From Luteipulveratus mongoliensis (lineage in GTDB: Bacteria > Actinomycetota > Actinomycetes > Actinomycetales > Dermatophilaceae), in NCBI RefSeq assembly GCF_001190945.1, contig NZ_CP011112.1, positions 2,418,001-2,482,000 on the forward strand: a DNA stretch of 64,000 nt, written 5' to 3'. Position numbers and translations under genes: made by a program. Shown piece after piece: positions 7,260 through 17,992 of this stretch (the stretch's first letter is position 1; each line of letters opens with the position of its first letter). The notes below the pieces were generated by a model. It made no database searches. It was given only the letters and a program-made list of their open reading frames with translations, and had not been told where the DNA came from.

Positions 7260-10200
7260 GTGTACGTCAAGAGCCTGACCCTGAAGGGCTTCAAGTCCTT
7301 CGCCTCGGCGACCTCGATGCGCCTCGAGCCCGGCATCACCTGCATCGTCGGCCCCAACGGGTCCGGCAAGTCCAACGTCGTCGACGCGCTCGCCTGGGTC
7401 ATGGGGGAGCAGGGGGCCAAGAGCCTGCGCGGCGGCAAGATGGAAGACGTCATCTTCGCCGGTACGCCGGGGCGCCCGCCGCTCGGTCGCGCCGAGGTGA
7501 CCCTGACCATCGACAACACCGACGGCGCCCTGCCGATCGACTACACCGAGGTCACCATCTCGCGGACGATGTTCCGCAACGGCGGCTCGGAGTACGCCAT
7601 CAACGGCACCTCATGCCGTCTCCTGGACGTCCAGGAGCTGCTGTCCGACTCGGGTATCGGCCGCGAGATGCACGTCATCGTCGGTCAGGGCCAGCTCGAC
7701 GCGGTGCTGCGGGCGACGCCGGAGGAGCGGCGCGGCTTCATCGAGGAGGCCGCCGGAGTCCTCAAGCACCGCAAGCGCAAGGAACGTGCGCTGCGCAAGC
7801 TCGAGCAGATGGACGGCAACCTCACGCGCGTCAACGACCTCACCACGGAGATCCGCCGTCAGCTCGGCCCACTGGGTCGCCAGGCCGAGACTGCGCGCAA
7901 GGCGGCGGTCATCCAGGCGGACGTACGCGACGCACGGCTGCGCCTGCTCGCTGACGACCTGATCCAGCTCACCAGCACCCTCGAGCAGGAGGTTGCCGAC
8001 GAGACGGCCCTCATCGAGCGACGCACGCAGGTCGAGCAGACCCTGGCCGGTGTCCGCGCCGAGCTGGACCGCCTTGAGCGCGAAGCGGCCGATGCCGCGC
8101 CGATGCTGACGACGGTGCAGAACCACTGGTTCACGCTGAGCTCGCTCAAGGAACGTCTCGAGGCAACCGGCACACTCGCCGCGGAGCGCGTACGACTGCT
8201 CGCCCAGGACGACGAGGACGAGCAGCAGAGCTCGACCCGAGATCCCGAGCAGCTGCGTCGCCAGGCCGAAGAGCTGCGCGGTCAGGAGCAGGCGACGCGC
8301 CAGGAGATCGAGCAGGCAGCGACCGCGCTGCAGGTCGCGATCGATGGACGAGCCGAGCTGGAGAGGGCCTACGAGGACGAGCAGAAGCGGCTGGCCACGC
8401 TGGCCCGAGCCGCGGCAGATCGGCGAGAGGGTCTGGCCAAGCTGCAGGGTCAGGTCGGCGCTCGTCGCAGCCGGATCGAGGCCGGTGAGGCCGAGCTGGG
8501 ACGACTGCGCGAGAGCATCGGCGAGGCGCTCACCCGGGCCAGCCGTGCGGAGCAGGAGTTCGCCGCTCTCGAGGCCACCATCGCCCAGGACGAGGAGGGC
8601 GAGGAGGGTCTCGACGACGTCTACGAGAGGGCGGCCGAGGCCCTTGAAGCGGCCCAGCTCGAGCTCGAGGAGGTCCGGGAGGCCGAGCGCACTGCCGACC
8701 GGGACCGCAACAGCTTCCAGGCGCGAGTCGAGGCGCTCGAGCTCAGCCTGCGGCGCAAGGACGGCGCGGCATCGCTGCTGGCGGCCGAGCAGCCGCATCG
8801 TGGTCTCCAGGGCTCCTTGTCCACGCTCCTCCAGGTCGAGCAGGGTCGTGAGGCCGCGGTCGCGGCGGCCTTGGGCGGCGCCGTCGATGCGCTCGTCGCG
8901 GACGATGTTGACGCTGCCGCCGGAGCCTTGCGAGCGCTGCGCGAGCAGGACGCCGGCCGCGCAGTCCTCCTTGTAGGCAGCACCGCTCGCCCTGACGACT
9001 CCTTCGAGAAGCCCGATCTTCCGCAGGGCGGGGCGTGGGCGGTGGACGTCGTCACCTGCGCACCCGCGCTCCGACCGGTCATCGACCAGATCCTCCAGCG
9101 CGTTGCACTGGTCGCGGACAGCACCGAGGCGCAGCAGGTCACTGCTCGCGCGCCCCACGTCACGGCCGTGACGGCTGAGGGTGACGTCTTCGGTCCGGGA
9201 GTCGTCCGCGGCGGATCTGCGGCGGCACCCAGCCTCATCGAGATCCAGTCAGCCGTGGACGATGCGCGTGCCCAGGTCAGTGCTGCGGCGCACCGCGGCG
9301 AGCAGGCGCAGTTCAAGGTGAACGAGCTCGGTGGCCGGGTGGAGTCCTTGGCGACCGAGGCCGAAGCAGCGCTGGAGCGACTGCACGAGTCCGACGCCAG
9401 GATGTCGGCCGTGGCCGAGCAGCTCGGCCAGCTGGGCCAGCTCACGCGGTCCGCCGGCGCCGAGCGGGATCGGTTCCAGCAGGGCATCGCCCGCGCCGAG
9501 ACCGCGCTCGAGGCAGATCAGGCCGAGCTCGATGAGCTCGAGCAGCGACTTTCCGCCGCCGAGGAGGAGCCGGGCGATGTCGAGCCCAGCACCGACGACC
9601 GCGACCGGCTCGCGCTCGAGGCGGCACAGGCCCGTAGCCGCGAGACCGACCTTCGGCTGGCGCTGCGCACCCGTGAAGAGCGCGTCCGTGCGCTCGCCGG
9701 TCGCGCCGACGGCATGGAGGCGGCCGTTCGCTCCGAGCTCGAGGCGCGCGAGAAGGCCCGCGCCCGCCGCGAACGACGCGAGCAGCAGGCCACCGTGGCC
9801 GCGGCGGTCGGCCGGGGCGCGGCGTACTCCGTGCAGATCGTGGCTGGACTGCTCGAGGTGGCGGCCGACCGGCGTACGACCGTCGAGCGCCAGCGCACCG
9901 AGCGCGACCGAGCGCTCGCCGAGGTCCGCGCCAAGGTCAGCACTCTCGGAGACCAGCTGCGCGAGCTGACCGACACCGTCCACCGCGACGAGGTGGCCCG
10001 CGCCCAGCAGCGACTGCGGATCGAGGCCCTGCAGACCAAGGCGATCGAGGAGCACGGCACCGATCCCGACGTCCTCGTCGAGGAGTTCGGACCGCACCAG
10101 CTGATCCCGCACGTGCCGGGGCCGGACGACGACCCGGACAACCTGCCCGAGCCGCAGCCGTTCGTGCGCGAGGCCCAGGAGAAGCGGCTGCGCAGCGCGG

Positions 10201-10928
10201 AGCGCAAGCTTGGCCAGCTCGGTCGGGTCAACCCGCTGGCGCTCGAGGAGTTCGCGGCGCTGGAGGAGCGACACAAGTTCCTCACCGAGCAGCTGGACGA
10301 CCTGCGGCGTTCCAAGGACGACCTGCTCTCGATCATCGCTGAGGTGGACGAGCGGGTGCAGAAGGTCTTCGCGGAGGCGTTCTACGACACCGCGGCGCAG
10401 TTCGAGGGCGTCTTCGGGCGGCTGTTCCCGGGCGGCGAGGGCAAGTTGATCCTCACCGACCCGAGCAACATGCTCACGACCGGCATCGAGGTCGAGGCCC
10501 GGCCGCCCGGCAAGAAGATCAAGCGGCTGTCGCTGCTGTCCGGTGGCGAGCGGTCACTGGTCGCGGTCGCCCTGCTGGTGTCGATCTTCAAGGCCAGGCC
10601 GAGCCCGTTCTACATCATGGACGAGGTCGAGGCCGCCCTCGACGACGCCAACCTGGGCCGCCTCATCACGCTGTTCGAGGAGCTGCGCGGCTCGAGCCAG
10701 CTCATCGTGATCACCCACCAGAAGCGCACGATGGAGGTCGCCGACGCGCTCTACGGCGTCTCGATGCGCGGCGACGGTGTGACCACAGTGGTGTCTCAGC
10801 GGCTGCGTGACGTGCAGGACGACCCGGCGCCGGTGGCCGAGCCGCGCCCGGCCGAGCACGCACCGGACGCCGGGCAGGACGACGGCGATCGCGTCGACCC
10901 GAGCCACGAGCCGGTGCCGATCTCCTGA
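7260..10928 (+). CDS. smc: Chromosome segregation protein SMC
   Basis: A 1222-residue ATPase that, with ScpA and ScpB, compacts and separates chromosomes. N-terminal Walker A GPNGSGKSN (31-39) in a segment starting MYVKSLTLKGFKSF; two long coiled coils rich in Glu, Arg, Ala and Gln flank a hinge around residues 500-660 (segment from LLAAEQPHRGLQGS); the C-terminal head carries the ABC signature LLSGGERSLVAVALL (about 1090) and Walker B FYIMDEVEAALDD (about 1118). Length is normal. GTG start with GGGAGG upstream. The C-terminal 50 residues are acidic and variable. It is followed by a small membrane protein and ftsY. Confidence 0.97.
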   Translation: MYVKSLTLKGFKSFASATSMRLEPGITCIVGPNGSGKSNVVDALAWVMGEQGAKSLRGGKMEDVIFAGTPGRPPLGRAEVTLTIDNTDGALPIDYTEVTISRTMFRNGGSEYAINGTSCRLLDVQELLSDSGIGREMHVIVGQGQLDAVLRATPEERRGFIEEAAGVLKHRKRKERALRKLEQMDGNLTRVNDLTTEIRRQLGPLGRQAETARKAAVIQADVRDARLRLLADDLIQLTSTLEQEVADETALIERRTQVEQTLAGVRAELDRLEREAADAAPMLTTVQNHWFTLSSLKERLEATGTLAAERVRLLAQDDEDEQQSSTRDPEQLRRQAEELRGQEQATRQEIEQAATALQVAIDGRAELERAYEDEQKRLATLARAAADRREGLAKLQGQVGARRSRIEAGEAELGRLRESIGEALTRASRAEQEFAALEATIAQDEEGEEGLDDVYERAAEALEAAQLELEEVREAERTADRDRNSFQARVEALELSLRRKDGAASLLAAEQPHRGLQGSLSTLLQVEQGREAAVAAALGGAVDALVADDVDAAAGALRALREQDAGRAVLLVGSTARPDDSFEKPDLPQGGAWAVDVVTCAPALRPVIDQILQRVALVADSTEAQQVTARAPHVTAVTAEGDVFGPGVVRGGSAAAPSLIEIQSAVDDARAQVSAAAHRGEQAQFKVNELGGRVESLATEAEAALERLHESDARMSAVAEQLGQLGQLTRSAGAERDRFQQGIARAETALEADQAELDELEQRLSAAEEEPGDVEPSTDDRDRLALEAAQARSRETDLRLALRTREERVRALAGRADGMEAAVRSELEAREKARARRERREQQATVAAAVGRGAAYSVQIVAGLLEVAADRRTTVERQRTERDRALAEVRAKVSTLGDQLRELTDTVHRDEVARAQQRLRIEALQTKAIEEHGTDPDVLVEEFGPHQLIPHVPGPDDDPDNLPEPQPFVREAQEKRLRSAERKLGQLGRVNPLALEEFAALEERHKFLTEQLDDLRRSKDDLLSIIAEVDERVQKVFAEAFYDTAAQFEGVFGRLFPGGEGKLILTDPSNMLTTGIEVEARPPGKKIKRLSLLSGGERSLVAVALLVSIFKARPSPFYIMDEVEAALDDANLGRLITLFEELRGSSQLIVITHQKRTMEVADALYGVSMRGDGVTTVVSQRLRDVQDDPAPVAEPRPAEHAPDAGQDDGDRVDPSHEPVPIS

Positions 10929-11038
10929 AGCCCTAACGGGTCGGCTCACATGTGAACCCCCGACGAACACCGGTGATACATGTCCGGATTCGGGCGCGCC
11001 GGTTGGGTATAAGGGGATTCATTGCGCACACTAGGCGC

Positions 11039-11296
11039 ATGGTGTGGTTGATCTTGGCAATGGTGGTCTGTGTCGTACTCGCGGGTGCGGTGGTCGGGCT
11101 CGTTGCTGTTCCCGCTCGCCGGGAAGGTCGAGAGGTCTTCACCGAGCGTGGTGACGACGTGATCGCTGGTGTCGCCCGCCGCACCGACAAGGTCGTGAGT
11201 GGCGCCAAGGGCGCGACCGGTTCCGTCGTCGAGGCGGCTAAGAACCGTACGCCGTCCGTGCCGAACCGCACCGAGACGAGCGAAGCCAGCGAGTAG
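11039..11296 (+). CDS. Small single-pass membrane protein
   Basis: An 85-residue protein with one N-terminal helix (VWLILAMVVCVVLAGAVVGLVAV) followed by a basic, Ser/Thr-rich cytosolic-like tail. No family recognised. It sits between smc and ftsY on the same strand. ATG at 11039 or the adjacent GTG could be used; TATAAG at about 11008 could be its -10. Two inverted repeats follow its stop codon, so it is probably its own transcript. Confidence 0.6.
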   Translation: MVWLILAMVVCVVLAGAVVGLVAVPARREGREVFTERGDDVIAGVARRTDKVVSGAKGATGSVVEAAKNRTPSVPNRTETSEASE

Positions 11297-11301
11297 CCCG
11301 C

Positions 11302-11319
11302 CACCGTCGTACGACGGTG
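11302..11319. repeat. 18-bp perfect palindrome after the small membrane gene
   Basis: CACCGTCGTACGACGGTG is a perfect palindrome just after the stop codon. It lacks a loop, so it is a weak RNA hairpin; it could be part of the terminator that follows or a protein site for the ftsY promoter. Confidence 0.4.
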
Positions 11320-11327
11320 CTCGGCTG

Positions 11328-11349
11328 ACGCGACCTCGAGGGGTCGCGT
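11328..11349 (+). terminator. Intrinsic terminator upstream of ftsY
   Basis: ACGCGACC (11328-11335) and GGTCGCGT (11342-11349) make a perfect 8-bp stem with a 6-base loop, followed by a T-containing tail TCGTTGTCTGT. It would end transcripts from the small membrane protein gene. Confidence 0.6.
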
Positions 11350-11417
11350 TCGTTGTCTGTGGGGCCGCACCGCCGACGCCTGAGTCCGCGAGGCTCGACG
11401 TTTGCCATGATGGGCGC

Positions 11418-12680
11418 GTGGATCAGCTCTGGGTAATTCTCTCCGTCATCACGCTCGCCGCCGTTGCGGGCCTGATTCTGGTCGTTGGCCTGTTCCGCGG
11501 GCGAGGTGGCAAGACCAAACAGCTGCCGCCGACTCCGGCACCGACGGAGCAGCCTGAGCGGACCCCGCCCAAGGCCAACACCTACAAGCCGGGGGCTGGC
11601 GCGAAGATCGACACCAGCGGTGGCACCGCCACGCTGGACCGCCCCACGGCAACACCCCCGACCACGCCGCCACCGGCTGACACGGCCCCGGCTCCCGCAC
11701 CGACCGATCCGGAGCCCGAGCTCGCCGAGCCGACCGCCCCGTCGCTCGAGCGGCCCGAGTCCGCGCGCGGTCGGATGGCTCGGCTGCGCGAACGCCTCTC
11801 CCGTTCCAACACTGCCCTCGGCAAGGCGCTGCTCGCCCTGCTGGCCGGCGGCAAGCTCGATGACGAGGCCTGGGAGGAGGTCGAGGACACGCTGCTGCAG
11901 GCGGACCTCGGCGTCGAGGCGACCACCGAGGTCGTCGACTCCCTCAAGACGCGCGTCCAGGTGGCCGGTGTCGTCGACGAGGACGAGGTCCGCGGCTGGC
12001 TGCACGAAGAGCTGCTCAAGCAGGTCAACCCGACGATGGACCGGCGGATCGCGGCGAGCCGGGTCGACGGCCGCCCTGCCGTGGTCCTCGTCGTCGGCGT
12101 CAACGGCACGGGCAAGACGACAACGGTCGGCAAGCTCGCTCGCGTCCTGGTCGCCGAGGACAAGGACGTCGTGCTCGGCGCGGCCGACACGTTCCGTGCT
12201 GCCGCCGCAGACCAGCTCGAGACGTGGGGCGCCCGCGTCGGCGTACCCACGGTCCGTTCGGACCGTGAAGGCGCCGACCCCGCGGCCGTCGCCTTCGACG
12301 CGGTCAAGGGAGGCGCTGAGTCGGAGGCCGATGTGGTGCTGATCGACACGGCCGGGCGACTGCACAACAAGTCCAACCTGATGGACGAGCTCGGCAAGAT
12401 CAAGCGCGTCATCGAGAAGCAGAGCCCGATCGACGAGGTGCTGCTGGTGCTCGATGCCACCACGGGTCAGAACGGCCTGCGCCAGGCGGAGGTGTTTGCC
12501 GAGGCCGTCGATGTCACCGGCATCGTGCTGACCAAGCTCGACGGCACGGCCAAGGGCGGCATCGTGGTCGCTGTCCAGCGGCAGCTGGGTGTCCCGGTCA
12601 AGCTGGTCGGACTGGGCGAGGGCCCGGACGACCTGGCGCCGTTCGACCCGGCAGCCTTCGTCGACGCTGTCCTCGACTGA
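11418..12680 (+). CDS. ftsY: Signal recognition particle receptor FtsY
   Basis: A 420-residue GTPase that docks SRP-ribosome complexes at the membrane. It has an N-terminal hydrophobic helix (VILSVITLAAVAGLILVVGLF), a Pro/Ala/Thr-rich linker to about residue 115, an N domain and a G domain with GVNGTGKTTT (about 227), DTFRAAAADQL, LIDTAGRLHNKSNLM and TKLDGTAKGG. A built-in membrane helix is common in actinobacterial FtsY. The GTG at 11418 starts just before the helix; CATGAT six bases upstream could be the -10 of a leaderless message. It converges with the MpaB-like gene 12 bases downstream. Confidence 0.96.
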   Translation: MDQLWVILSVITLAAVAGLILVVGLFRGRGGKTKQLPPTPAPTEQPERTPPKANTYKPGAGAKIDTSGGTATLDRPTATPPTTPPPADTAPAPAPTDPEPELAEPTAPSLERPESARGRMARLRERLSRSNTALGKALLALLAGGKLDDEAWEEVEDTLLQADLGVEATTEVVDSLKTRVQVAGVVDEDEVRGWLHEELLKQVNPTMDRRIAASRVDGRPAVVLVVGVNGTGKTTTVGKLARVLVAEDKDVVLGAADTFRAAAADQLETWGARVGVPTVRSDREGADPAAVAFDAVKGGAESEADVVLIDTAGRLHNKSNLMDELGKIKRVIEKQSPIDEVLLVLDATTGQNGLRQAEVFAEAVDVTGIVLTKLDGTAKGGIVVAVQRQLGVPVKLVGLGEGPDDLAPFDPAAFVDAVLD

Positions 12681-12692
12681 CCCGTTCCTGGT

Positions 12693-13622
12693 CTAACCCG
12701 CCCGCAGGCTGCGCGCCCGCTGGACCGGCGGATCGCTCAGCATCCACCGGACCGCGGCGGCTCCGGCGCGGCCACCGGCGTTCAGCACGGTCGGGCCGCC
12801 CGGCGGGAGTCGGATGCCGAGCATGGCGCGGGCCGGCGACGGCAGTGATGCCACGGCGCCGCTGACCAGCAAGGCGTAGCCCGGTCGTACGGCGACCGGC
12901 ATCGGCGGCTCGAACATCACGAAGCGTGCGGCGTCCCGAGCCAGGTCCGAGCCCTCGAGCTCTGGTTCGTACGACGCGAGTACCTCTCGCAGTCCTCGCA
13001 CCGTGCTCGGCGGCTCAGGGACGCCGAGGCGTGCCGCGATCGAGCCGATCTGGGCGACGTAGACGTCGGCATCGGCCGCGCTGAGCGGCTGGGCGCCGTA
13101 GCGCGTGTGGCACTCCAGGAAAGAGTCGGCCTCGGCCGCGTGCACCCAGGAGAGCAGGTGCGGGTCGTCGGCGCGGTAGCCGCGACCGTCCGGCGCGGAG
13201 CCACGCACCCGCCGATGGATCCCGCGGATCCGGGCAAGCAGCCGCTCGGCGTCCTCGACGGTCCCGAACGTCGTGGTGGAGATGAAGTTGCTGGTCCGCT
13301 GCAACCGTCCCCAGGGATCGCCGCGGTAGCCGGAGTGGTCCGAGACCCCGGCCATCGCCAGCGGGTGCAGGGACTGCAGCAGCAGGGCGCGCAGGCCGCC
13401 GACGAACATCGCCGCGTCCAGATGGACCTGCCAGATCGGGTCGGCGGGGGAGAACCATCGCTCACCGGCACTGCCCCAGATACGGTCCGCACGCTCGCCG
13501 GCCTCGGCCCCCGCGACCCGGCTCTGCAGTGCCATGGCCGCACGATGGCGTACGACGGTGTGCGCCCTCCGCAGGGCGCTCACGGGGTCCAGGGAGCCGG
13601 GGACGAGAAGCGGTGCAGCCAC
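12693..13622 (-). CDS. Oxygenase of the MpaB/rubber-oxygenase (DUF2236) family
   Basis: A 309-residue protein. The family pattern is visible: SLHPLAMAGVSDHSGYRGDPWGRLQRT with conserved His and Arg residues, TTTFGTVEDAERLL, and the second histidine motif LLSWVHAAEADSF. Members bind a b-type haem and include the latex-clearing protein and the fungal MpaB oxygenase, but most bacterial members have no known substrate. No signal peptide is seen. Transcribed towards ftsY and away from amtB; the spacing to amtB leaves about 150 bases for divergent promoters. Confidence 0.82.
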   Translation of the reverse strand: MAAPLLVPGSLDPVSALRRAHTVVRHRAAMALQSRVAGAEAGERADRIWGSAGERWFSPADPIWQVHLDAAMFVGGLRALLLQSLHPLAMAGVSDHSGYRGDPWGRLQRTSNFISTTTFGTVEDAERLLARIRGIHRRVRGSAPDGRGYRADDPHLLSWVHAAEADSFLECHTRYGAQPLSAADADVYVAQIGSIAARLGVPEPPSTVRGLREVLASYEPELEGSDLARDAARFVMFEPPMPVAVRPGYALLVSGAVASLPSPARAMLGIRLPPGGPTVLNAGGRAGAAAVRWMLSDPPVQRARSLRAG

Positions 13623-13712
13623 CCCTTCAGTATCGCTCTGCGGGCTGCAGATCTCGCGGGGTGAGACGGTTCCGGCCCCGCGACACCGAAGATTTGCGCG
13701 TCATTACTGGGC

Positions 13713-13728
13713 GCAACACAGACGTAAC
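13713..13728 (+). promoter_or_regulatory. Putative GlnR-type box upstream of amtB
   Basis: GCAAC (13713-13717) and GTAAC (13724-13728) are separated by six bases, matching the GTnAC-n6-GTnAC direct-repeat plan of actinobacterial GlnR sites. A weaker ATTAC lies one step further upstream at 13703-13707. The position, about 45 bases before amtB, is right for activation in nitrogen limitation. This rests on pattern only. Confidence 0.4.
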
Positions 13729-13774
13729 ACAAGGGCACGGCCCTCGAAATCCGCGCCGATCAGGGTTCTGGGTC

Positions 13775-15498
<1,724 letters not shown>

Positions 15499-15503
15499 GA
15501 CGT

Positions 15504-15541
15504 GGTGGTGCCCAGGGACATCGTCGGCCCTGGGCGCCACC
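15504..15541 (+). other. Strong hairpin between glnB and glnD
   Basis: Bases 15504-15517 pair with 15528-15541 through 14 positions with one G-U wobble, around a 10-base loop. It starts 6 bases after the glnB stop and ends 38 bases before the glnD start. There is no T-run. It may attenuate transcription into glnD or stabilise the amtB-glnB mRNA. Confidence 0.55.
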
Positions 15542-15579
15542 CACCCACGCTCGCTCCCAGCATCAGAGAGGTCAGATCG

Positions 15580-17949
15580 ATGGACGCCGCTGCGCTGCAC
15601 ACGACGACGAGGCTCGACCTTGCCGCGACGCGCGACTTCACCCGCGCGGGCGCGGGACGAGGGCGCAGGGAGCGACTGACGGCGTACGGCCGCAGCTGGC
15701 TCGGTGACATCTGGGACGAGGCCGTCAAGCTCACGACCGGAGGCCGTGAGGAGGGCATCGCGCTCGCCGCGGTCGGCAGTCTCGCGAGGGGTGACTGCGG
15801 TCCGCTGAGCGACTACGACCTGGTGCTGCTGCACGACGGCCGCAGCGTGCGTACCGACGATGTCAACGCCCTCGCCGAGAAGATCTGGTACCCCGTCTGG
15901 GACTCCGGTGCGCGGCTGGACCACTCCGTACGCACCCTCGGCGAGTGCCGCCAGGTGGCCAGCAACGACCTCACGGCCGCCGTCGGCCTGCTCGACCTCG
16001 AGTGGATCTCCGGTGACCCGGTGGTCGTCTCGGGCGTCCGCCAGAGCATCGCCCACGACTGGCGCTCCAACGCTCGCAAGCGGCTGCCTGAGCTGATCGA
16101 GAGCCTGGAGCAGCGCCACGAGCGGCACGGCGACCTCACGACCTCGATCGAGCCGGACCTCAAGGAGGGCCGGGGCGGGCTGCGCGACATGACCATCCTG
16201 CGTGCGCTGACAGCGGCCTGGCTGGCCGACCGTCCGCACGGCGAGGTCGACGAGGCCTACGAACGTCTGCTCGACGTACGAGACGCCCTCCACGTCGTCA
16301 CCGGTCGGGGCCGGGACCGGCTCGGTCGCGAGGACCAGGACGCCGTCGCCGCGCTGCTCGGACACCCGGACGCCGACGCGATGCTCACCAGCGTCGTCTC
16401 CGCCGCCCGCTCGGTGTCGTTCGCGCTCGACGGGACGATGCGTCGCTCGGCGCAGTCGCAGCGGGCCCGTACGCTCCGGGTCGGCCCTCGTCGTCCCGTG
16501 CTCACACCGCTCGGCTACGGCCTTTTCGGGCACGACGGAGAGGTTGTCCTCGGGCGCGGTCTGATCCCGACGGGCGACCCGCTCCTGCTCCTGCGCGCGG
16601 CCGGCTCAGCGGCCCGCCGACAGCTCCCGCTCGCGCCGACCACCGTCGCCAACCTGACCCGTGACATCGGTCCGCTGCCGACGCCGTGGCCCGAGCCCGT
16701 ACGCGATGCCTTCATCGACCTGCTCGCCAGTGGTCCCGGGCTCGTGCAGGTCTGGGAAGCCCTCGACATGTCCGGTGTCATCAGCCGCTGGCTACCTGAG
16801 TGGAAGGCGGTCCGTAGCCGTCCGCAACGCAACGCCGTGCACCGCTTCACCGTCGATCGGCACCTCATCGAGACCGTGGTCGAGGCGGGGCGGCTGCGTC
16901 TTGGCGTCGACCGGCCCGACCTCCTGCTCGTGACCGCCCTCCTGCACGACATCGGCAAGATCGCCGGCGTGCACGACCACGCGGTCGAGGGCGCGCCCGT
17001 CGCGGCGAGCATGGCCGGCCGGATGGGATTCGACGACGACGACGTGGACGCGATCGAGCTCCTGGTCCGCGAGCACCTCAGCCTCATCGACCTCGCGACG
17101 CGTCGTGACCCGCAGGACCCGCAGACCGTACGAGCCGTGGTCGCCGCGGTCGAGGAGCGCGCCGACCTGCTCGAGCAGCTGCGCGCCCTGACCGAGGCCG
17201 ACGCGCTCGCCGCCGGGCCGACGGCCTGGACGTCGTGGCGTACCCGGCTCGTCGACGAGCTGACCACGAAGGCGCGTGCCGCGCTCGCGGGCCGCCACGT
17301 CGTGCGCTCCGAACCGGAGGACGCGCCCGAGGTCCTCACCCAGGAAGCCATGGATCGCCTGATGCTGGGCGATGCCCATGTCGTCGTCACGGTCGTCGAG
17401 GGTGGCGCCCGAGTCGACGTCGCGGACCGGGACCGGCTCGGACTCTTCGCCGACACGGCCGGGCTGCTCGCGGCGTACGGCGCAGTCGTCCGCACCGCGC
17501 GCCTGCGCACGGTCGACGGCGTGGCCGCCAACACCTGGCACGTCGAGGTGCCGGACGGCGATCTCCCGGCGGCCGAGACGCTCCGGCGAGGACTGAAACA
17601 GCTGGCCGGCGGCGACCGTACGCCGTTGCGCGCCTTGGAGCGGCGCCGTCCGACGGGCGCGATCCCGCTGCGTCCTCTCACCCGGGCGGCGGTCGTCCCG
17701 GAAGGTTCGCAGGATGCGACCGTCATCGAGGTGCGCTCGCCCGACCGGCCCGGGCTGCTACGCGACATCGGCATGACGTTCGCGCGCTTCGGCCTCGGGG
17801 TACGCAGCGCGCACGTCGCGACGTACGCAGGCCAGACCCTCGACACGTTCTACCTGACGGGCGCGGGCGGTCAGCCCGTCGCGCCGCCCGCCGTGGCCCA
17901 GGTCATCGGTGCGCTCATCGATGTCTGCGACGGAGCGAACTCAGGCTGA
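15580..17949 (+). CDS. glnD: P-II uridylyl/adenylyltransferase GlnD
   Basis: A 789-residue bifunctional enzyme that modifies and demodifies P-II in response to glutamine. The nucleotidyltransferase motif GSLARGDCGPLSDYDL (about 66-81) has the conserved GS and DxD; the HD hydrolase motif LLHDIGKIAGVHDHAVEG lies near residue 456; the C terminus has at least one ACT domain (ATVIEVRSPDRPGLLRDIG, about 713). I chose the ATG at 15580, preceded by GAGAGG; a GTG at 15502 is in frame but would put the strong hairpin inside the coding sequence. Confidence 0.94.
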   Translation: MDAAALHTTTRLDLAATRDFTRAGAGRGRRERLTAYGRSWLGDIWDEAVKLTTGGREEGIALAAVGSLARGDCGPLSDYDLVLLHDGRSVRTDDVNALAEKIWYPVWDSGARLDHSVRTLGECRQVASNDLTAAVGLLDLEWISGDPVVVSGVRQSIAHDWRSNARKRLPELIESLEQRHERHGDLTTSIEPDLKEGRGGLRDMTILRALTAAWLADRPHGEVDEAYERLLDVRDALHVVTGRGRDRLGREDQDAVAALLGHPDADAMLTSVVSAARSVSFALDGTMRRSAQSQRARTLRVGPRRPVLTPLGYGLFGHDGEVVLGRGLIPTGDPLLLLRAAGSAARRQLPLAPTTVANLTRDIGPLPTPWPEPVRDAFIDLLASGPGLVQVWEALDMSGVISRWLPEWKAVRSRPQRNAVHRFTVDRHLIETVVEAGRLRLGVDRPDLLLVTALLHDIGKIAGVHDHAVEGAPVAASMAGRMGFDDDDVDAIELLVREHLSLIDLATRRDPQDPQTVRAVVAAVEERADLLEQLRALTEADALAAGPTAWTSWRTRLVDELTTKARAALAGRHVVRSEPEDAPEVLTQEAMDRLMLGDAHVVVTVVEGGARVDVADRDRLGLFADTAGLLAAYGAVVRTARLRTVDGVAANTWHVEVPDGDLPAAETLRRGLKQLAGGDRTPLRALERRRPTGAIPLRPLTRAAVVPEGSQDATVIEVRSPDRPGLLRDIGMTFARFGLGVRSAHVATYAGQTLDTFYLTGAGGQPVAPPAVAQVIGALIDVCDGANSG

Positions 17950-17980
17950 ACGCCGCGTCAGCGCCGACACGAGAAGGAAC

Positions 17981-17986
17981 TACCCT
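17981..17986 (+). promoter_or_regulatory. -10 box of ffh (leaderless start)
   Basis: TACCCT is followed by six bases and then the GTG start of ffh at 17993, so transcription should begin at or one base from the start codon. Confidence 0.45.
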
Positions 17987-17992
17987 GGGGCC

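Noticed and set aside
11199-11417. Upstream extension of the ftsY frame
   Set aside because: It overlaps the small membrane protein gene and a terminator, and the translation is Arg/Pro-rich without similarity to FtsY; the GTG at 11418 precedes the membrane helix directly.
15502-15579. Alternative 26-codon N-terminal extension of GlnD from GTG 15502
   Set aside because: It would encode a Pro/Arg-rich segment across a strong hairpin, and the ATG at 15580 has a good ribosome site.
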